Source: Rhizophagus irregularis (lineage: Eukaryota > Glomeromycota > Glomeromycetes > Glomerales > Glomeraceae). Taken from it: a stretch of 64,000 nt of DNA. Made by a program: the position numbers and the translations under genes. Below are positions 37,093 through 49,038 of this stretch, piece by piece. Each line of letters opens with the position of its first letter. Position 1 is the first letter of the stretch. Location: the NCBI RefSeq assembly GCF_026210795.1, contig NC_089435.1, positions 1,736,001 to 1,800,000 on the forward strand, given 5' to 3'. The notes under the pieces were generated by a model. It saw only the letters and a program-made list of their open reading frames with translations. It was not told the DNA's origin and ran no database searches.

Positions 37093-39035
37093 GCGTCAAA
37101 AACTGTTATGGTCAACGTAAACGGTAAAAGACAAAGGCCGTTAGGGGCAGTAACCAATCTGCTACTAAAAATACATGGTTGTATTATCCTTATAGACGCC
37201 ATCGTTACAGACGCTAACTCATATTCCGCAATTGTTGGTAACGACTAGTTACGAAAGACTAAGGCTATCTTAAATTATGATAGCAATATAATGGTCATTA
37301 AGTGGCAAGACGAAACGTTTGAAGTCGCCACTGAGTGTAGGGAGATGCCTCAACACATTGTAAGTATTGAAGTGCCTGACTTGGAGGTAGATGAAAATGA
37401 AGAGGAAGCCGCTAACGAATCTGAAGAAGAAGAGTACGAAAGCGATGACGAAGAAACGCAAGATCAATTATTTTGCAATGCTCAATTTATAACTAAAGAA
37501 CAAGCGCAAGAAATCGAAGATGATTTAAAAGACAATAAACTTGTCAAAAATGAGTTTTATTATCAATATGAAGAAATAGAGAAGGGCAATTTTCATACAG
37601 GAAAACTGAGTAAAGAACAACATCAGAAATTCCGAAAGTTTATGGAGCGACATCAGAATTTGTTTGCCTGGAATCCTAATGATTTCGGACAAACATCGGT
37701 AATCACCCATAGTATCGATACCGGAACTGCCACTCCAGTTAAACAAAGGTTTTACCAAACTTCATATCAAAACTAATTGTTTATAAAGGATGAAATACAA
37801 TGACTTTTAGAAGCGGGACTAATTATACCATCAAAAAGCCAGTGGACTTCACCAGTAGTAGTTGTAAAGAAGAGAAATGGTAAAAAACGCCTTTGTGTAG
37901 ATTACCGAAAGCTGAACAAAATTACGAAAAGAGACAATTACCTGTTGCCAAGAGTAGATGATATGCTGGAAACCTTGTCAGAATCTCAATGGTTTTCATT
38001 CTTGGACCTTGCCAGCAGTTTTTGGCAAGTTGAATTGGACTCAAAAGACAGAGAAAAATCGACCTTTATCACCAGGTTCAGAACATATGAATTTACGGTG
38101 ATGCCCTTCGGTCTTTGTAACGCTCCTGCCACTTTTCAGCGTTTAATGGACACAGTATTGCGGGATATACTATGGCAATTCATCATAGTATACATAGACG
38201 ATATCAATATAGGTTCCAAAACATTCGATGAACATCTTCATCATTTGGAACAGGTTTTTTATCGATTGGAACAGGCTGGTCTCAAATTAAGCCTGGAAAA
38301 ATGTTTCTTCTTTAAAGAAGAAATCCCATTCTTAGAACATATTGTAAGCCGGAATGGCATACAAACCGATCCAGAAAAATTGCAAACTATCAAGGAGTTT
38401 CCTATACCACAGGACTTAACGCAACTAAGGGGATTCATCGCCCTAGCATCTTATTACCGAAAATTCGTAAAGAATTTTTCGTTTATCGTTGAACTGTTAA
38501 ACCGTTTATTAAAAAAAATGTCCCGTATGTTTGGGGTGAAGAACAACACGATACTTTTGAACGATTAAAGTGTTGTTTAATGACGCCACCAATATTGGCG
38601 TATCCTAATTTTACCAAACCTTTTATTCTTTATACGGACGCTTCCACTTTCACCCTTGGAGCTATACTATCGCAAAAGGACGAAGAAAGGAAGGAACGAG
38701 TAATTGCTTATGCGAGCAGGACTCTCAATAAGCATGAGTGAAATTATGGCGTTACTGAATTAGAGTGTCTTGCCGTCGTATGGGTAGTAAGACACTTTCA
38801 CCATTACCTTCACGGTCAAAAATTTCTTGTTATAACTGATCATGCAGCGTTGAGGTATTTGATGAATATGACTAACCCGATCGGCAAATTCGGCAGATGG
38901 ATAATGACTTTAAACGGATATGAATTGGAAATTATAAATCGCCCAGAAAAATTACACTCCAACGTAGATTCATTAAGCCGAATAAGAGTTAATAAAACTG
39001 ATATATTATATTTTTCTTTACACACACTGGATTAA
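37093..39035 (+). pseudogene. Gypsy-2 protease end, reverse transcriptase and RNase H
   Basis: An acidic linker frame at 37291-37776, then RT from about 37790 (LLEAGLIIPSKSQWTSPVV), with KRLCVDYRKLNKI, MPFGLCNAPATFQ and YIDDI near 38200. The RT frame ends at 38568 by a frameshift in an A7 run. RNase H follows in another frame (ILYTDASTFTLGAILS, then ITDHAALRYL and the NVDSLSRI end) with at least one stop (TGA near 38739). Homologous in layout to Gypsy-1 up to the end of RNase H, but with no kinase domain: the RNase H frame ends at 39035. Confidence 0.85.
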
Positions 39036-39118
39036 CATTTTTGACACCTCTTTAACGGATTTCCCATCTTTAGATTAACAGAATGGATTTAACAACGTAT
39101 TACTTACTCATCTGATAT

Positions 39119-40790
39119 TTGACAGATTTTTCAATGCTGACTAATATCTCAAAAGAGCAGCAGGCTGCTATAAAAAAAAAGTCTCGATATTTTATAATTT
39201 TAAATAATCAGTTATACAAAAAGAATAAAGACAACCCTAACAGGCCAATTAGAGTAGCTAAAGAAAGTGAAATAGAGGAAATTTTATATCATACACATTC
39301 GGATCCTTTAGCTGGACACTTCTCGATTGACGAAACCTATTGAAGGGTAAAAATCTGCTATTACTGGCCGCAAATGTTTAAGGATGTTCGTAGATATGTA
39401 CGAACATGTGACGAGTGCCAACGTAGAGGTAAAAATCGACGCATTGAACTTCTACATCCAATCAAGGTCAGACAACCTTTTGACAGAATAGGTATGGACA
39501 TTGGCACGTCTGAAATGTGTGCCAGGTTGACGGCGCAGTGTGGCACAGTAATTTTAAAAAGATTTAAGTTAAAGATTTTCATTTTAATGTAAAGCTTTCA
39601 AATTTACACATTAGATGTATTTTCATCTGTTTTACAAAATTCACTTATAAATGGAAGGAGGTTTTGGAAGTAGATTTTGACTTTAGTATATAACAACCAA
39701 TTTTATCGTCTTTGCCGATCATTTCCAAAATTGGATTTGTCGAAAGAACAGTTTTTGTTAAATAACTCGAAAATGGCCTTCTAAACCACCTGTATATGCT
39801 TTAAGTAAATTTGCAGAGTGAACAAAAATACTCCTAATGCAGGAATTTAAAGGTTTTATTTTAAATAAAAAAAATTGCAATTTAATTTTTTTGGAAAAAA
39901 TCGCTGCACCACATTGCGCCATCAACCTGGCACACATTTCAGACATACTGGACATTGTTAGACCGCTCCCTGAAATGAAAGATGGCAACAAGTATATAGT
40001 GGTTGCCACTGAATATCTAACAAAATGGCCTGAAGCAAAAGCCATCCCTGATGCAAAGGCATCTTCAGTAGTCACATTTTTCTATAATGATATTATATGC
40101 CGTTATGGCTGTCCCAAGGAAATATTAACAGACCGTGGAAGCCATTTTGTGAACGAAATGCTGAATTCCCTATGTGATAATCTCGGTACTAAACATAGAT
40201 TATCAACGGCATACCACCCTCAGACTAATGGATTGGTGGAGTGTTTTAACCGAACGCTGTGTGAAGCATTGGCTAAATATGCCAATGAAAACAAGGATAA
40301 TTAGGACGCATATATACCATCTGTCCTGTTTGCTTATAGAACCAAATGGCATAATACTACACGTCATGAGCCTTTTTATCTCATGTATGGTCGGGATGCA
40401 GTATTGCCAATAGAATTTGTGATAGAAACTTCTCAAGTTAATTATCCTGAAGATAACTGGCAAGATGATCTTACTAAGCGCATACATACATTAACTGGTA
40501 AAGTAATAGGTGATAGACTTGAGACACAGGATATGATATACAAATCGCAGCAAAAGCAGAAACAACGTCATGATGCTGATCTTAAGGAAATTATCTTCAA
40601 GATAGGTGACCTTGTTCTATTATACCAAAGTCAATTCTGAGGAAAACAGAAGCTACAAGAACGTTGGAAAGGACCATATTATGTTCATGAAATTATAGGA
40701 GATAGGGCATACAAACTTAGGACTATGGAAGGAAAAATTTTAAAGGTCCCAGTGAATGCTGATCGCCTGAAATATTATCACCAATGGTGA
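39119..40790 (+). pseudogene. Gypsy-2 integrase, split by a Mutator-like insertion
   Basis: H2C2 domain HTHSDPLAGHFSIDETY ... CDECQRRGKNRR (one stop at about 39342). The core begins FDRIGMDI, is broken by the insert at 39504-39948, and continues VRPLPEMKDGNKY. The second Asp is in ILTDRGSHF and the Glu in NGLVECFNRTL. Further stops at about 40303 and 40640. The end WKGPYYVHEIIG ... LKYYHQW is at 40790. Unlike Gypsy-1, the first catalytic Asp is kept. Confidence 0.88.
39504..39948. mobile_element. Non-autonomous Mutator-like element (445 bp) in the Gypsy-2 integrase
   Basis: Nearly perfect inverted ends: G[CT]A[CT]GTCTGAAATGTGTGCC and on to about 40 bp, right end inverse at 39909-39948. Flanked by the 9-bp direct repeat TGGACATTG (39495-39503 and 39949-39957). 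Removing the insert and one copy restores the integrase frame across GMDIVRPL. 9-bp duplications are typical of MULEs. No transposase inside. Confidence 0.85.
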
Positions 40791-40980
40791 TGACTTAATT
40801 AGTTTATATTGCATGAATGACATAATCATAAAATGAAATGCATATACATGCATAAATTAGGTTGTTTATTAAAAAAAAAAAAAAAAATATATTTTTTTTA
40901 TATATATATATATGTGTGAATTTTTTTTATTTTTATAGGTTATATTATTGTTTATTTAAGTTTATTATCGATATTTATCT
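40791..40980. other. AT-rich spacer in Gypsy-2, no gene
   Basis: Contains an A16 run, T runs and a TATATATATATG stretch before the extra ORF. Confidence 0.7.
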
Positions 40981-41418
40981 ATGGCAAATACAGTGAATGC
41001 ACACCAAAAGATTCTTGAAGACCTTTATCAAATCTTCCCAATTGAAGTTGCGCCAATAATGCCACCTTATAATGAAGAAGCAACTATGGATAGTAAATTC
41101 GAAACATTAAAGGAGGCTATTAGACGCTTGAAAAGACTGGGTGACCGACGATTGCATTTGGTAAATGCATTCTTTTTAGGACAATTCTTGGAAAAGAAAG
41201 TAAAAACTAATGCTTTACGAAGTCATTACACGCAACAACTGACGCCACATTATCGTATCACATCTCAACAGGTGTATTATTTATTCGAAGCCTTCGGTGT
41301 AAGTCAAGTTATGAGGACTGTTAATACCACATTAACCTTGGTCAGAAAATTAAACCAAGAAGAATATCAAGATCTGGTCATGAGGTCTATGGAGATTTTC
41401 AACGGGGTTGAAAATTAG
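40981..41418 (+). CDS. Gypsy-2 extra 3' ORF (145 aa), intact and unrecognised
   Basis: ATG start, stop 11 bp before the LTR, within the element after the integrase. It is fully open although every pol frame of the element is broken. No transmembrane segment, so not env-like. Helical protein: LKEAIRRLKRLGDRRLHLVNAFFLGQFLEKK, then HYTQQLTPHYRITSQQVYYLFEAFGVSQVMRTV, perhaps with a helix-turn-helix look in the second half. Function not known. It could be an element accessory protein or a captured host gene. Confidence 0.65.
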   Translation: MANTVNAHQKILEDLYQIFPIEVAPIMPPYNEEATMDSKFETLKEAIRRLKRLGDRRLHLVNAFFLGQFLEKKVKTNALRSHYTQQLTPHYRITSQQVYYLFEAFGVSQVMRTVNTTLTLVRKLNQEEYQDLVMRSMEIFNGVEN

Positions 41419-41429
41419 GAGGAGAGTGA
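41417..41429 (+). other. Gypsy-2 polypurine tract
   Basis: AGGAGGAGAGTGA-type purine run directly before the 3' LTR (TGTTACG at 41430). Confidence 0.7.
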
Positions 41430-42061
41430 TGTTACGATGAAAAACAATGCGACGAAGTCACGTGATATAACCGATGATCAATGGTAATTACCGGGACGAT
41501 TGGTATTACCAATGTGTGATTGTATGATCAATGTCATATAGCGGGAAGATTAATGTTCAAAATGTTTAATATATCAAATATATTAAATATATTGCATATA
41601 TTGCACATATGGTATATATGGCATATATTAAACATTTTAAACATTTTTAGTTTAGTGTTTTTGCTTATAAATAGACGCGATGTTTTTCGATGTAATTAGA
41701 TAGGTATCCAAGTCAATAAGATATTTACTGATATTAAATAAAAACATATTTTATTATTTATAATATCTTTGGTTATCTCATTGTTTATTTTATAGTTTGT
41801 TATAATTGTGAGTCAATATTGCGTCTGAGTGTATATGCCTGTGTGTGCAATACCGTATTCGCATTTGACTGAAATTTTATTTTGTTTTATTGTGTAACCT
41901 TCGTAAATCGATCGACAGTGATACATTTACTAATATTTACATATAGTTATTTTCACTTTGCGTTCATTAATATTATTTAACATTTATTTTATTCAATTAT
42001 CCTTCTGCTTAGCATACACCCATACGCTTATTTTTATAAGCATACAAGAACTGGCTTAACA
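41430..42061 (+). repeat. Gypsy-2 3' LTR (632 bp)
   Basis: Repeat of 19161-19780, ends GGCTTAACA. Followed by GTAT, the same four bases that precede the 5' LTR. Confidence 0.92.
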
Positions 42062-42284
42062 GTATTAACTAAATAATTTAGTTTCGCCCTAATGTTGCTT
42101 TAAATTCTTTCGAAATAAAAACTGTTATTGTAAACTTTTGTACGTAATAATGTTTTAATCAAATATTTTAAGAAAAAGAAATTTGTCAAGTTCATTTTAA
42201 CACTTATAATATTTGCATCGATCTTCATTAAAATTTAATATAAAGCATATATAGCGGAAGATACAAATTACAAAGCGTAGTGGA

Positions 42285-42656
42285 TAGGGATGGCAACGGT
42301 CACGGTCATTAACCGGTTATGACCGGTCATGACCGTGACCGATATTGGTCGGTCAAAGACCTCTGACTGACCATTTGACCGACCGTTTGACCAACCGTTT
42401 AACTGATCCTGAAAATGTTTGCGAAATGTAATTTAATAAAAAAATGTTTTGCAAACGTTTTTTTAATTATTTTAATAGAAAACGTTGCGAAAACGTTTTT
42501 TATTAAGTATTTCAAACGTTTTTTTATTAAATTACATTTTGCAAATGTTTTCAGGATGGGTTAAATGGTCAGTCAAACGGTCGGTCGGTCGGTCAAAGGT
42601 TCTTGACCGGTTATGACCAACCGATGACTGACCATGACCGACCGTTGCCATCCCTA
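42285..42656. mobile_element. hAT-type inverted-repeat element (372 bp)
   Basis: Ends TAGGGATGGCAACGGTC and the inverse. 8-bp direct repeat GTAGTGGA on both sides (42277-42284, 42657-42664), as hAT transposases make. The whole element is nearly self-complementary, with GACCGGTCA-rich arms and a centre rich in AAACGTTTTT. No coding capacity. Confidence 0.85.
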
Positions 42657-42664
42657 GTAGTGGA

Positions 42665-44890
42665 GGATACATGATGTAGCGGAAGACATTTCTGTTCTAC
42701 TTCTGTACTTAGGAGTATATAAATGTCTGTTTATACGCACATATATGAAAAACAACTTTTTGTTAAACTATAAATCGCATCTTGAGATTCATAAAAGTCC
42801 AATTTAAAAATAATAATAATAAATCATGAATCTATCTAATGATTTTAAAAGTTCCTGTTTGTCATAATTAATTTAAATATAGTAATAAAAAAATCATTAC
42901 TTCACTGAAGGGTAATTTTTATCTGCGATCAATATGATCAATATTATTTATTTTTTAATTAAAATATATTTATGATTTTAAAATCTTCAAATATTCAAAA
43001 ATTAAGATGTTACAATTCATTACTTGAAAATGTTTTAGGGTTTGTTGCATAATTTTGTAATAATTTGATCATTATTCGTTATGTACCATACAGAAATTCA
43101 GTACATTTATAAAGAGAGTGACGTAAAGAATATATATTCACTTTACGTCCTACGATAACTCTCAATTACCTTTAAATGGTATACCAAATACTAAACCTTA
43201 AAAAGAAAATATATGAACGGATTTTGAAAGAATTACTATTAATTTTATGGACTCTATATCCCGTCACCCTAAATTCCGACACTCAAAATCTGACAAAATC
43301 TTAATCCAGATGTCATAATCCCAAAATAAATGTCATAATCTCGTAACCCCCATAATACCGATTTCAAGATTTTTCATTTCTGTATTTTGAATTTCGGGCT
43401 TATAAAGTATCGTGATTATAACATTCCGATATTTTGATTTTTCGGGAAGAAACTACAGGTGAATTTCGGGATATTATGATGGAAATGTAATTGGATTACA
43501 AATGTATTATATCGAGGAATACTATAGACTCAGCCAAAAATAAAGAATTATTCCGTTTCACAACCCTACTTTAAAATATTTTCCAAAAGTAAAAACTTTG
43601 GTTTAAATTTATTTCTTTTTTTTCTTATAATATTTTAAAGAAATTTAAGTGATTATAATTTTATTATTGATTTTAAAGTTAGGCGAATTTTACTATTCAA
43701 ATTTTAATGAAATTTTTTATTAGCTCCTTATTAATAATAACTTTTTTTTTTTTAATATCATTAATTATAGTTTCGGCTTGACCAAATTTCACCTAATTAG
43801 TTACGAGTATATAAAAAATTCTGTATTACTATACTCTTATTTGATATTTTAATAAACACATCAGAGAAATTTTATATGAAATTACGATCTATCAATATAA
43901 ATAACTTAATTCTCAAATTACGTATTTTTTTTTGCCTGTACAAAGCACATTCGTTTCCAAATTATCTGAATCGGCATCATTTTAATTTTTTATTATAGTA
44001 AACATTTACAAAAAGATATTTATAATGAGAATTTTGCTAAATTTTCTATTCTTTAATTAAATTTAATTCAAGCTAATATATACTGTTGAAAGTTAACATA
44101 TTGTCTTCCGGACTATAGTTTCTCCGATTTTTTTTTAAGTAAACATCGTAGAAAGAGAATTTGCCAAGCAATGATACTTAAAGAAAACATTAATATATTT
44201 ATATATATGGATTTTTTTTTAAACATATTATATGATTTAAAGCATATTAATATAGTTGTTAAAATTTATTTATTACCCTTAATTAGCAATAAAAGAATAA
44301 AATCTAGATAATAATTTTATAGTATTGTGAGAGTTTAACAAATTCTTTCTTTTTGACGAGAGTATTGATAATGTCCCAACCTAGGTTAAATCATATATTT
44401 AAATTGTATACCATATTCCTATAAATTACAGTATCAATTTTTTGCATTCCGTCTTGATAAGTATTGTCACAATATTTTCATAATCTAATCTTTAATAAAG
44501 AGACACACTATGCTTATCTGTAATTAAGTAATTAAGTGTATAATAATTTTGATATGCGAAATATAACCGCACAATAGGAAAAATTTTATTATTTTGAAAG
44601 AAAATGTTAGCAATAAATCCACTATTGAAGCAATTATTAGTAATAATTCGCCAATAATAGGCTTAAAAAAATTGATAATTACTAGTATATTTATATTTAT
44701 TATTAATTTATTTCTTAATTTTAATCAACAATAAAATTAACAGTTAATGATATTTTCAAATCCTATATTGTATTTGTTCAATTACAAACTAATTTTTTAT
44801 TAATATAAAAAAAAATTACATATACTCTATAATTAGTGTTACTGTAAATAAAATACAATGATATCAACAAAAAAAAATAATAATATCCTA
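42665..44890. other. AT-rich intergenic DNA, no gene seen
   Basis: No convincing ORF, RNA gene or terminal repeat. Near 43255-43480 there is a less AT-biased block with repeated CATAATCCC/CATAATCTC phrases that may be an old element remnant. Confidence 0.5.
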
Positions 44891-44909
44891 ATTATAAAAT
44901 CGTGTTAAT

Positions 44910-46260
44910 AGTTGGTTAGATGGTTCAATAAATGATAAAGTTAATTATTCAAAATTGGGAGAGAGAGAAGAAATAATGAAACTATCATATTAAAAAATTT
45001 AATGATTCTCAAGGTGTTAGCAAATATTTTTTGAATGAGGTAAATTACATTATATTTTATACTATTTATCATATGTTTAATTAATTTTTAATTTTTAATC
45101 TGAAAATTTATAGTTAAAATCAAATCAACATTGTTACGTATTTAATCGTCATATTATTAGCACTTATGGCTTTACAAAAGATGATTATATATTAGTTATG
45201 CAATATGCGTCAGGAGGAGATTTACATAATTTTTTACGAGAGAAATTTACTGAAATTACATGGAATAAATAAAAAATAAGTATTTTGTGGCAAATTGTGA
45301 AAGGGTATTTATAATTTTATATTTGTTATGTTTACTAATATTAATTTCTAATTAGTTGATTTTTTCCTTTTTCTCTAGGCTCGAAATTATACATAATGCA
45401 AAATTTACACATCGAGATTTTCATAGTGGGAAAATGTTGATTGAATTTATCATATGATAAAGAACATCAATGGCAAATTAGAGACTTAGGACTATCTAGC
45501 CTGTAAATAACGTATCACCAAATAATGATCTATATGGAGTGATACCATACATCGCACCAGAAATATTTAGAGGATCTAAATTTTCTAAAGAATCTGATGT
45601 CTATTGTGGGCATGATTATGTGGGAACTTACAACAGGTTGTAAACCTTTTGCTAATGTTGAACATGATACTCACCTTGTTTATAAAATTTTTGATGGAGA
45701 ACGTCCTGAAATTACAGAAGATACATCAGAATGCTATGCTAATTTAATGAAAAGATGTTGGGATGCTAATCCCAAAAAAAAGACCTCTTATAACAGAAAT
45801 TCGTAAGATTTTAAATAAGTGGTATTATGGAAATAAGAATTTAAAACAATTCAAAAAAGCTGAAATAAAAAGAAAGAGTTAATAAATTTAAAAAAACTTG
45901 GTCCCGAGTTAGTAAAAAACCTTATCCAAGTGCTATATATACAAGTAGACCGTTAAGAATGTTCATTAAATTCTTCAAAAGGTATGCAGTAAAAATAGGC
46001 AATATAAATATGATTAAGTCTTTAAGTCTTTGGATTTTAAATACCAAATTTTTTTATAGATTACACTTCAATAGAACTAGAGCTCAATATAGATATTAAA
46101 AGGTATTTAAAGTTTAACATTTTAATTCATTTTTACGTAAACTTATATTCAAACAATAATTCGTATATTATTAGCCCAAAAATTCTTGGAACTAAGCGAA
46201 ATATTGAAGAATTAGATATTAATTCTTATGGAAATAGTGGTATATACTAATTTGAATAAT
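44910..46260 (+). pseudogene. Protein kinase pseudogene (TKL-like fungal kinase)
   Basis: In order: WLDGSINDKVNYSK, then KFNDSQGVSKYFLNE ahead of a GT intron near 45039, YGFTKDDYILVMQYASGGDLHNFLREKF, an intron-like gap near 45305-45378, HRDFHSGKM, DLGLSSL, LYGVIPYIAPEIFRGSKFSKESDVY, MWELTTGCKPFANVEHD, CWDANP, and the tail PSAIYTSRPLR. Several frameshifts and stops (for example TAA after TEITWNK and in the activation segment). The Lys region and N-terminal cysteine knuckle are not found. Same family as the intact kinase at 49039. Confidence 0.85.
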
Positions 46261-47723
46261 ATTGAGTTTATATTTATTAATTCATTTGTATTTTTAATTT
46301 AAAATAGGAAAACATTAAAATTAAGTCAATTTAGTCAAAGACTTCTTTCACAGACCGATGAGATATGAATCTGGGAAAAAAAATCCCGAATTGATAGAAT
46401 AAATATTCTTAATATATAATTTAATTTTAGCATTCTTCATATATACGAGATATCATTAAACGTGTATAATTGGACAATAATATTATTTTAGGGATCAAAT
46501 TGAGTTTATTAAACAAAATATGGTTATTAGGCAGCGCGTATATGTTGTACTAACAGTATTTTCATAGCGCAGCCAACTGCAAGCGTAAAAAATGTCCAAA
46601 ATGGCCGGCATTATGTACGTAATTTAACTGAAATTAAGTATGGCACACATGTAATAGTTAGTGCGTTGTCGAATAGGATTTTGCACATAAAACTGATAGG
46701 TGTGGTGAAAAAAGACACGTGTAAAAATCAGTTTTCAAAATACATGTTTTACATATGTAAATAATAATTTAATATTTAATCGTCTAACGCTACGCCTTAT
46801 ACGAAAATTTTTATTAAAATATATTAAAACTTCTGATGTAATATTGATATGCGCAAATCTCTTTTTTTTTTGTTAGACATTAGGTGGCTAGACAATATTT
46901 ATTTATAATTTATATTATGCTCTATTTAATAGAGATGTGCCATGCACAGTATGCGAAGCATGATGTGATGTTCATAATCCGCCCATATGTTCAACCAGTA
47001 TTTATATATATTATTTTTTTTTTTTACTCTTTCTCCGTTTTCACCAAAATTCATAGTATGGCGCAGTAAAGATTTTTATAAACTTCAAGTTTTCAAAAAC
47101 TGTTATACAAAGTTTTTATAACACCGCTTATAACCAAACACAAGTGCGGATATATCTAACGATAATACCACTCTATATCTTATAGTATATACATATGGTA
47201 AAGGTTTCGACCTTTAAAAGACATATACAGCCTTTCTAAGGGTAAAGTTTTTATTCAAACTTTTTTTTTTTACATCTACTTTAACACATATTTTACAATA
47301 CGAAGAGTTTAACACTTTCCTGCGACATAAAAATATAAAAAAAAAACCTATCACTTTTCCTTCGGGAAAAAATTCTCTCTTCCGCCGCTCAAAAAGTTTT
47401 TTTTTTTTAGGTTGCTGATCGCCAATGATATTCATTTGAAAATTCATACTAAGATAAACACAACTCCTATTACAAATTACATTATTATAAATTTATAATT
47501 ATAGATCCACTGTAGATGTAATTTGTATTGTTCTAATTATAATAAATTATATTGTAAATATAATTTAAGTTATTCTGATATAATCATATTATAAATACAA
47601 TTAACCTGCATATTATTTTATTTAAATTAATTTATACTTTATTACTCTCATAATCTAATTATTAATTATAGTGAACTTCTAATTGTAACTAAAAATTTAA
47701 TATTATATAGTAATACTACTGTT
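46261..47723. other. Intergenic region, possible body of a Helitron-like element
   Basis: No gene. An AATGGCCGGCATT ... CTGAAATTAAGT block at about 46600-46640 resembles one at 52322-52360. The 5' end of the Helitron-like element ending at 47752 should be in or before this stretch, but I could not place it. Confidence 0.45.
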
Positions 47724-47752
47724 CCCGGTGCGAAGCAACGGGCAACTGCTAG
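47724..47752 (+). mobile_element. Helitron-like 3' terminus (hairpin plus CTAG)
   Basis: CCCGGTGCGAAGCAACGGG folds into a short GC stem, followed six bases later by CTAG and then T. A GC hairpin a few bases before CTRR with a T following is the Helitron 3' end. It stands out sharply in AT-only surroundings. Confidence 0.65.
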
Positions 47753-49038
47753 TAATTATTAAAAATATTATATATTATTAAAAAAAAATCATGACAAATA
47801 AATTTTTCACAAAGAAACTGGTGGTATATAGCAATTTTGAAGAGTTAAATTGCATGATTTCCATTAACCTTAATTATTATTTTCATTAAAAAAAAAGTAT
47901 AAGTAACTAATAAAAATTATTATGTACACAGTGTATAATATATAAATTAAATCTTACGATTATAATTTTTTTATAATTTATTATGCACCTTTTTTTTATT
48001 ATATCAAAATTGATAATAATTTTCTAGTTACTCTTGCTTATTTTTTTCTATTTAGCTTGTTAGAAAATCAATATATTATTTGTTTTCTAAAACGTAATAC
48101 TACTGTCTTACTAGTTACTAGTATAAATAAATGTTCATGTAATTTGATAATATAGCGCAAATAATAACTAGAGCAGTGAGCTTAATAAATAATTATTCGT
48201 TTTCTTCAGGGATTCGCATATGATATAGAAGTAACCCAGAATTTTTACCTTCTTTTTTTTTAGCAATAATTGATTACTAATCAATTTATCTTTCAATTAA
48301 TACTTTAAATTTGTTTTTTTCAGAACATTAAATCTAGTTGTTAAAGCTTACTGTCATATTTTACAGTATCTTTGAGTGTAACTACTTTTGGACGTTATTA
48401 AATTATTATATTTTTGAATTTTAAGAAAATATTTAGTAAGTCATTAAATACCCAAATTTGTTTTAATAATAATATTTCATGTTATTATTAAAATGATGTT
48501 AAAATAGATGGAAATTTTAATAATTTATTGTTTTGTCATAATAATTATTTTTTTTTATTTACAAGCAGATTGAAATTTTTTATAAATATTACCTACTCTA
48601 ATGATGAATTATATTATTCATTAATACGAATTTCCTTCATATAATATTTCTTTTAGTTTTATATAGATTTGAAGCAATTAAACTAATTGGATAATACATT
48701 TTTTAAAATTTTTTTTAATCTAACAATTTTAAACACGATTTTAATTATAGTAATTTTGACTGTACTGTATTTTTCAACGTTAAATGATCGACACAGATTT
48801 TTTTTCTGTGAAACAAGTATTTTGGTCGGGAGTTTATGAAAAAGGAAATTTCTTACTTTAATAATCTGTGATTTTCTGCTGACTTCTTGAATGATTTCAT
48901 TGTATTGCCTAAATTTTGTCAATCGCTGCTGTGCAACTGTTATACGTTTTAAAAGGTCGCCCTTTTTTTTTTAAAAAAAAAAAGAAATTTTTTTACTCCG
49001 TTTAGATATAAAATTGAAGTCACATTTATTAATCCAAT
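47753..49038. other. AT-rich intergenic DNA ahead of the kinase gene
   Basis: Nothing coding seen. Directly before the kinase ATG there is a T10/A11 run at about 48964-48985, a common feature of promoters in such genomes. Confidence 0.5.

Larger units (their letters stand above)
19161..42061 (+). mobile_element. Gypsy-2: degenerate Ty3/gypsy retrotransposon holding element B and a Mutator-like insert
   Basis: Two LTRs of 620 and 632 bp start TGTTAC and end TTAACA (TGTTA...TAACA inverted ends). GTAT flanks both sides (19157-19160 and 42062-42065), extendable to AGTAT if the last A is counted outside. Internal order: primer-binding site, gag, protease, RT, RNase H, integrase, one extra ORF, polypurine tract. 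Stops and frameshifts occur throughout. Element B occupies 21007-35933 and a 445-bp element sits in the integrase; both insertions came later. Confidence 0.92.

Noticed and set aside
40981-41418. Envelope gene reading of the Gypsy-2 3' ORF
   Set aside because: Correct place for env, but no signal peptide, no transmembrane segment and no glycoprotein features.
48683-48922. 79-codon minus-strand ORF upstream of the kinase
   Set aside because: Lys/Ile/Val-rich reading of AT-rich DNA with no recognisable domain.
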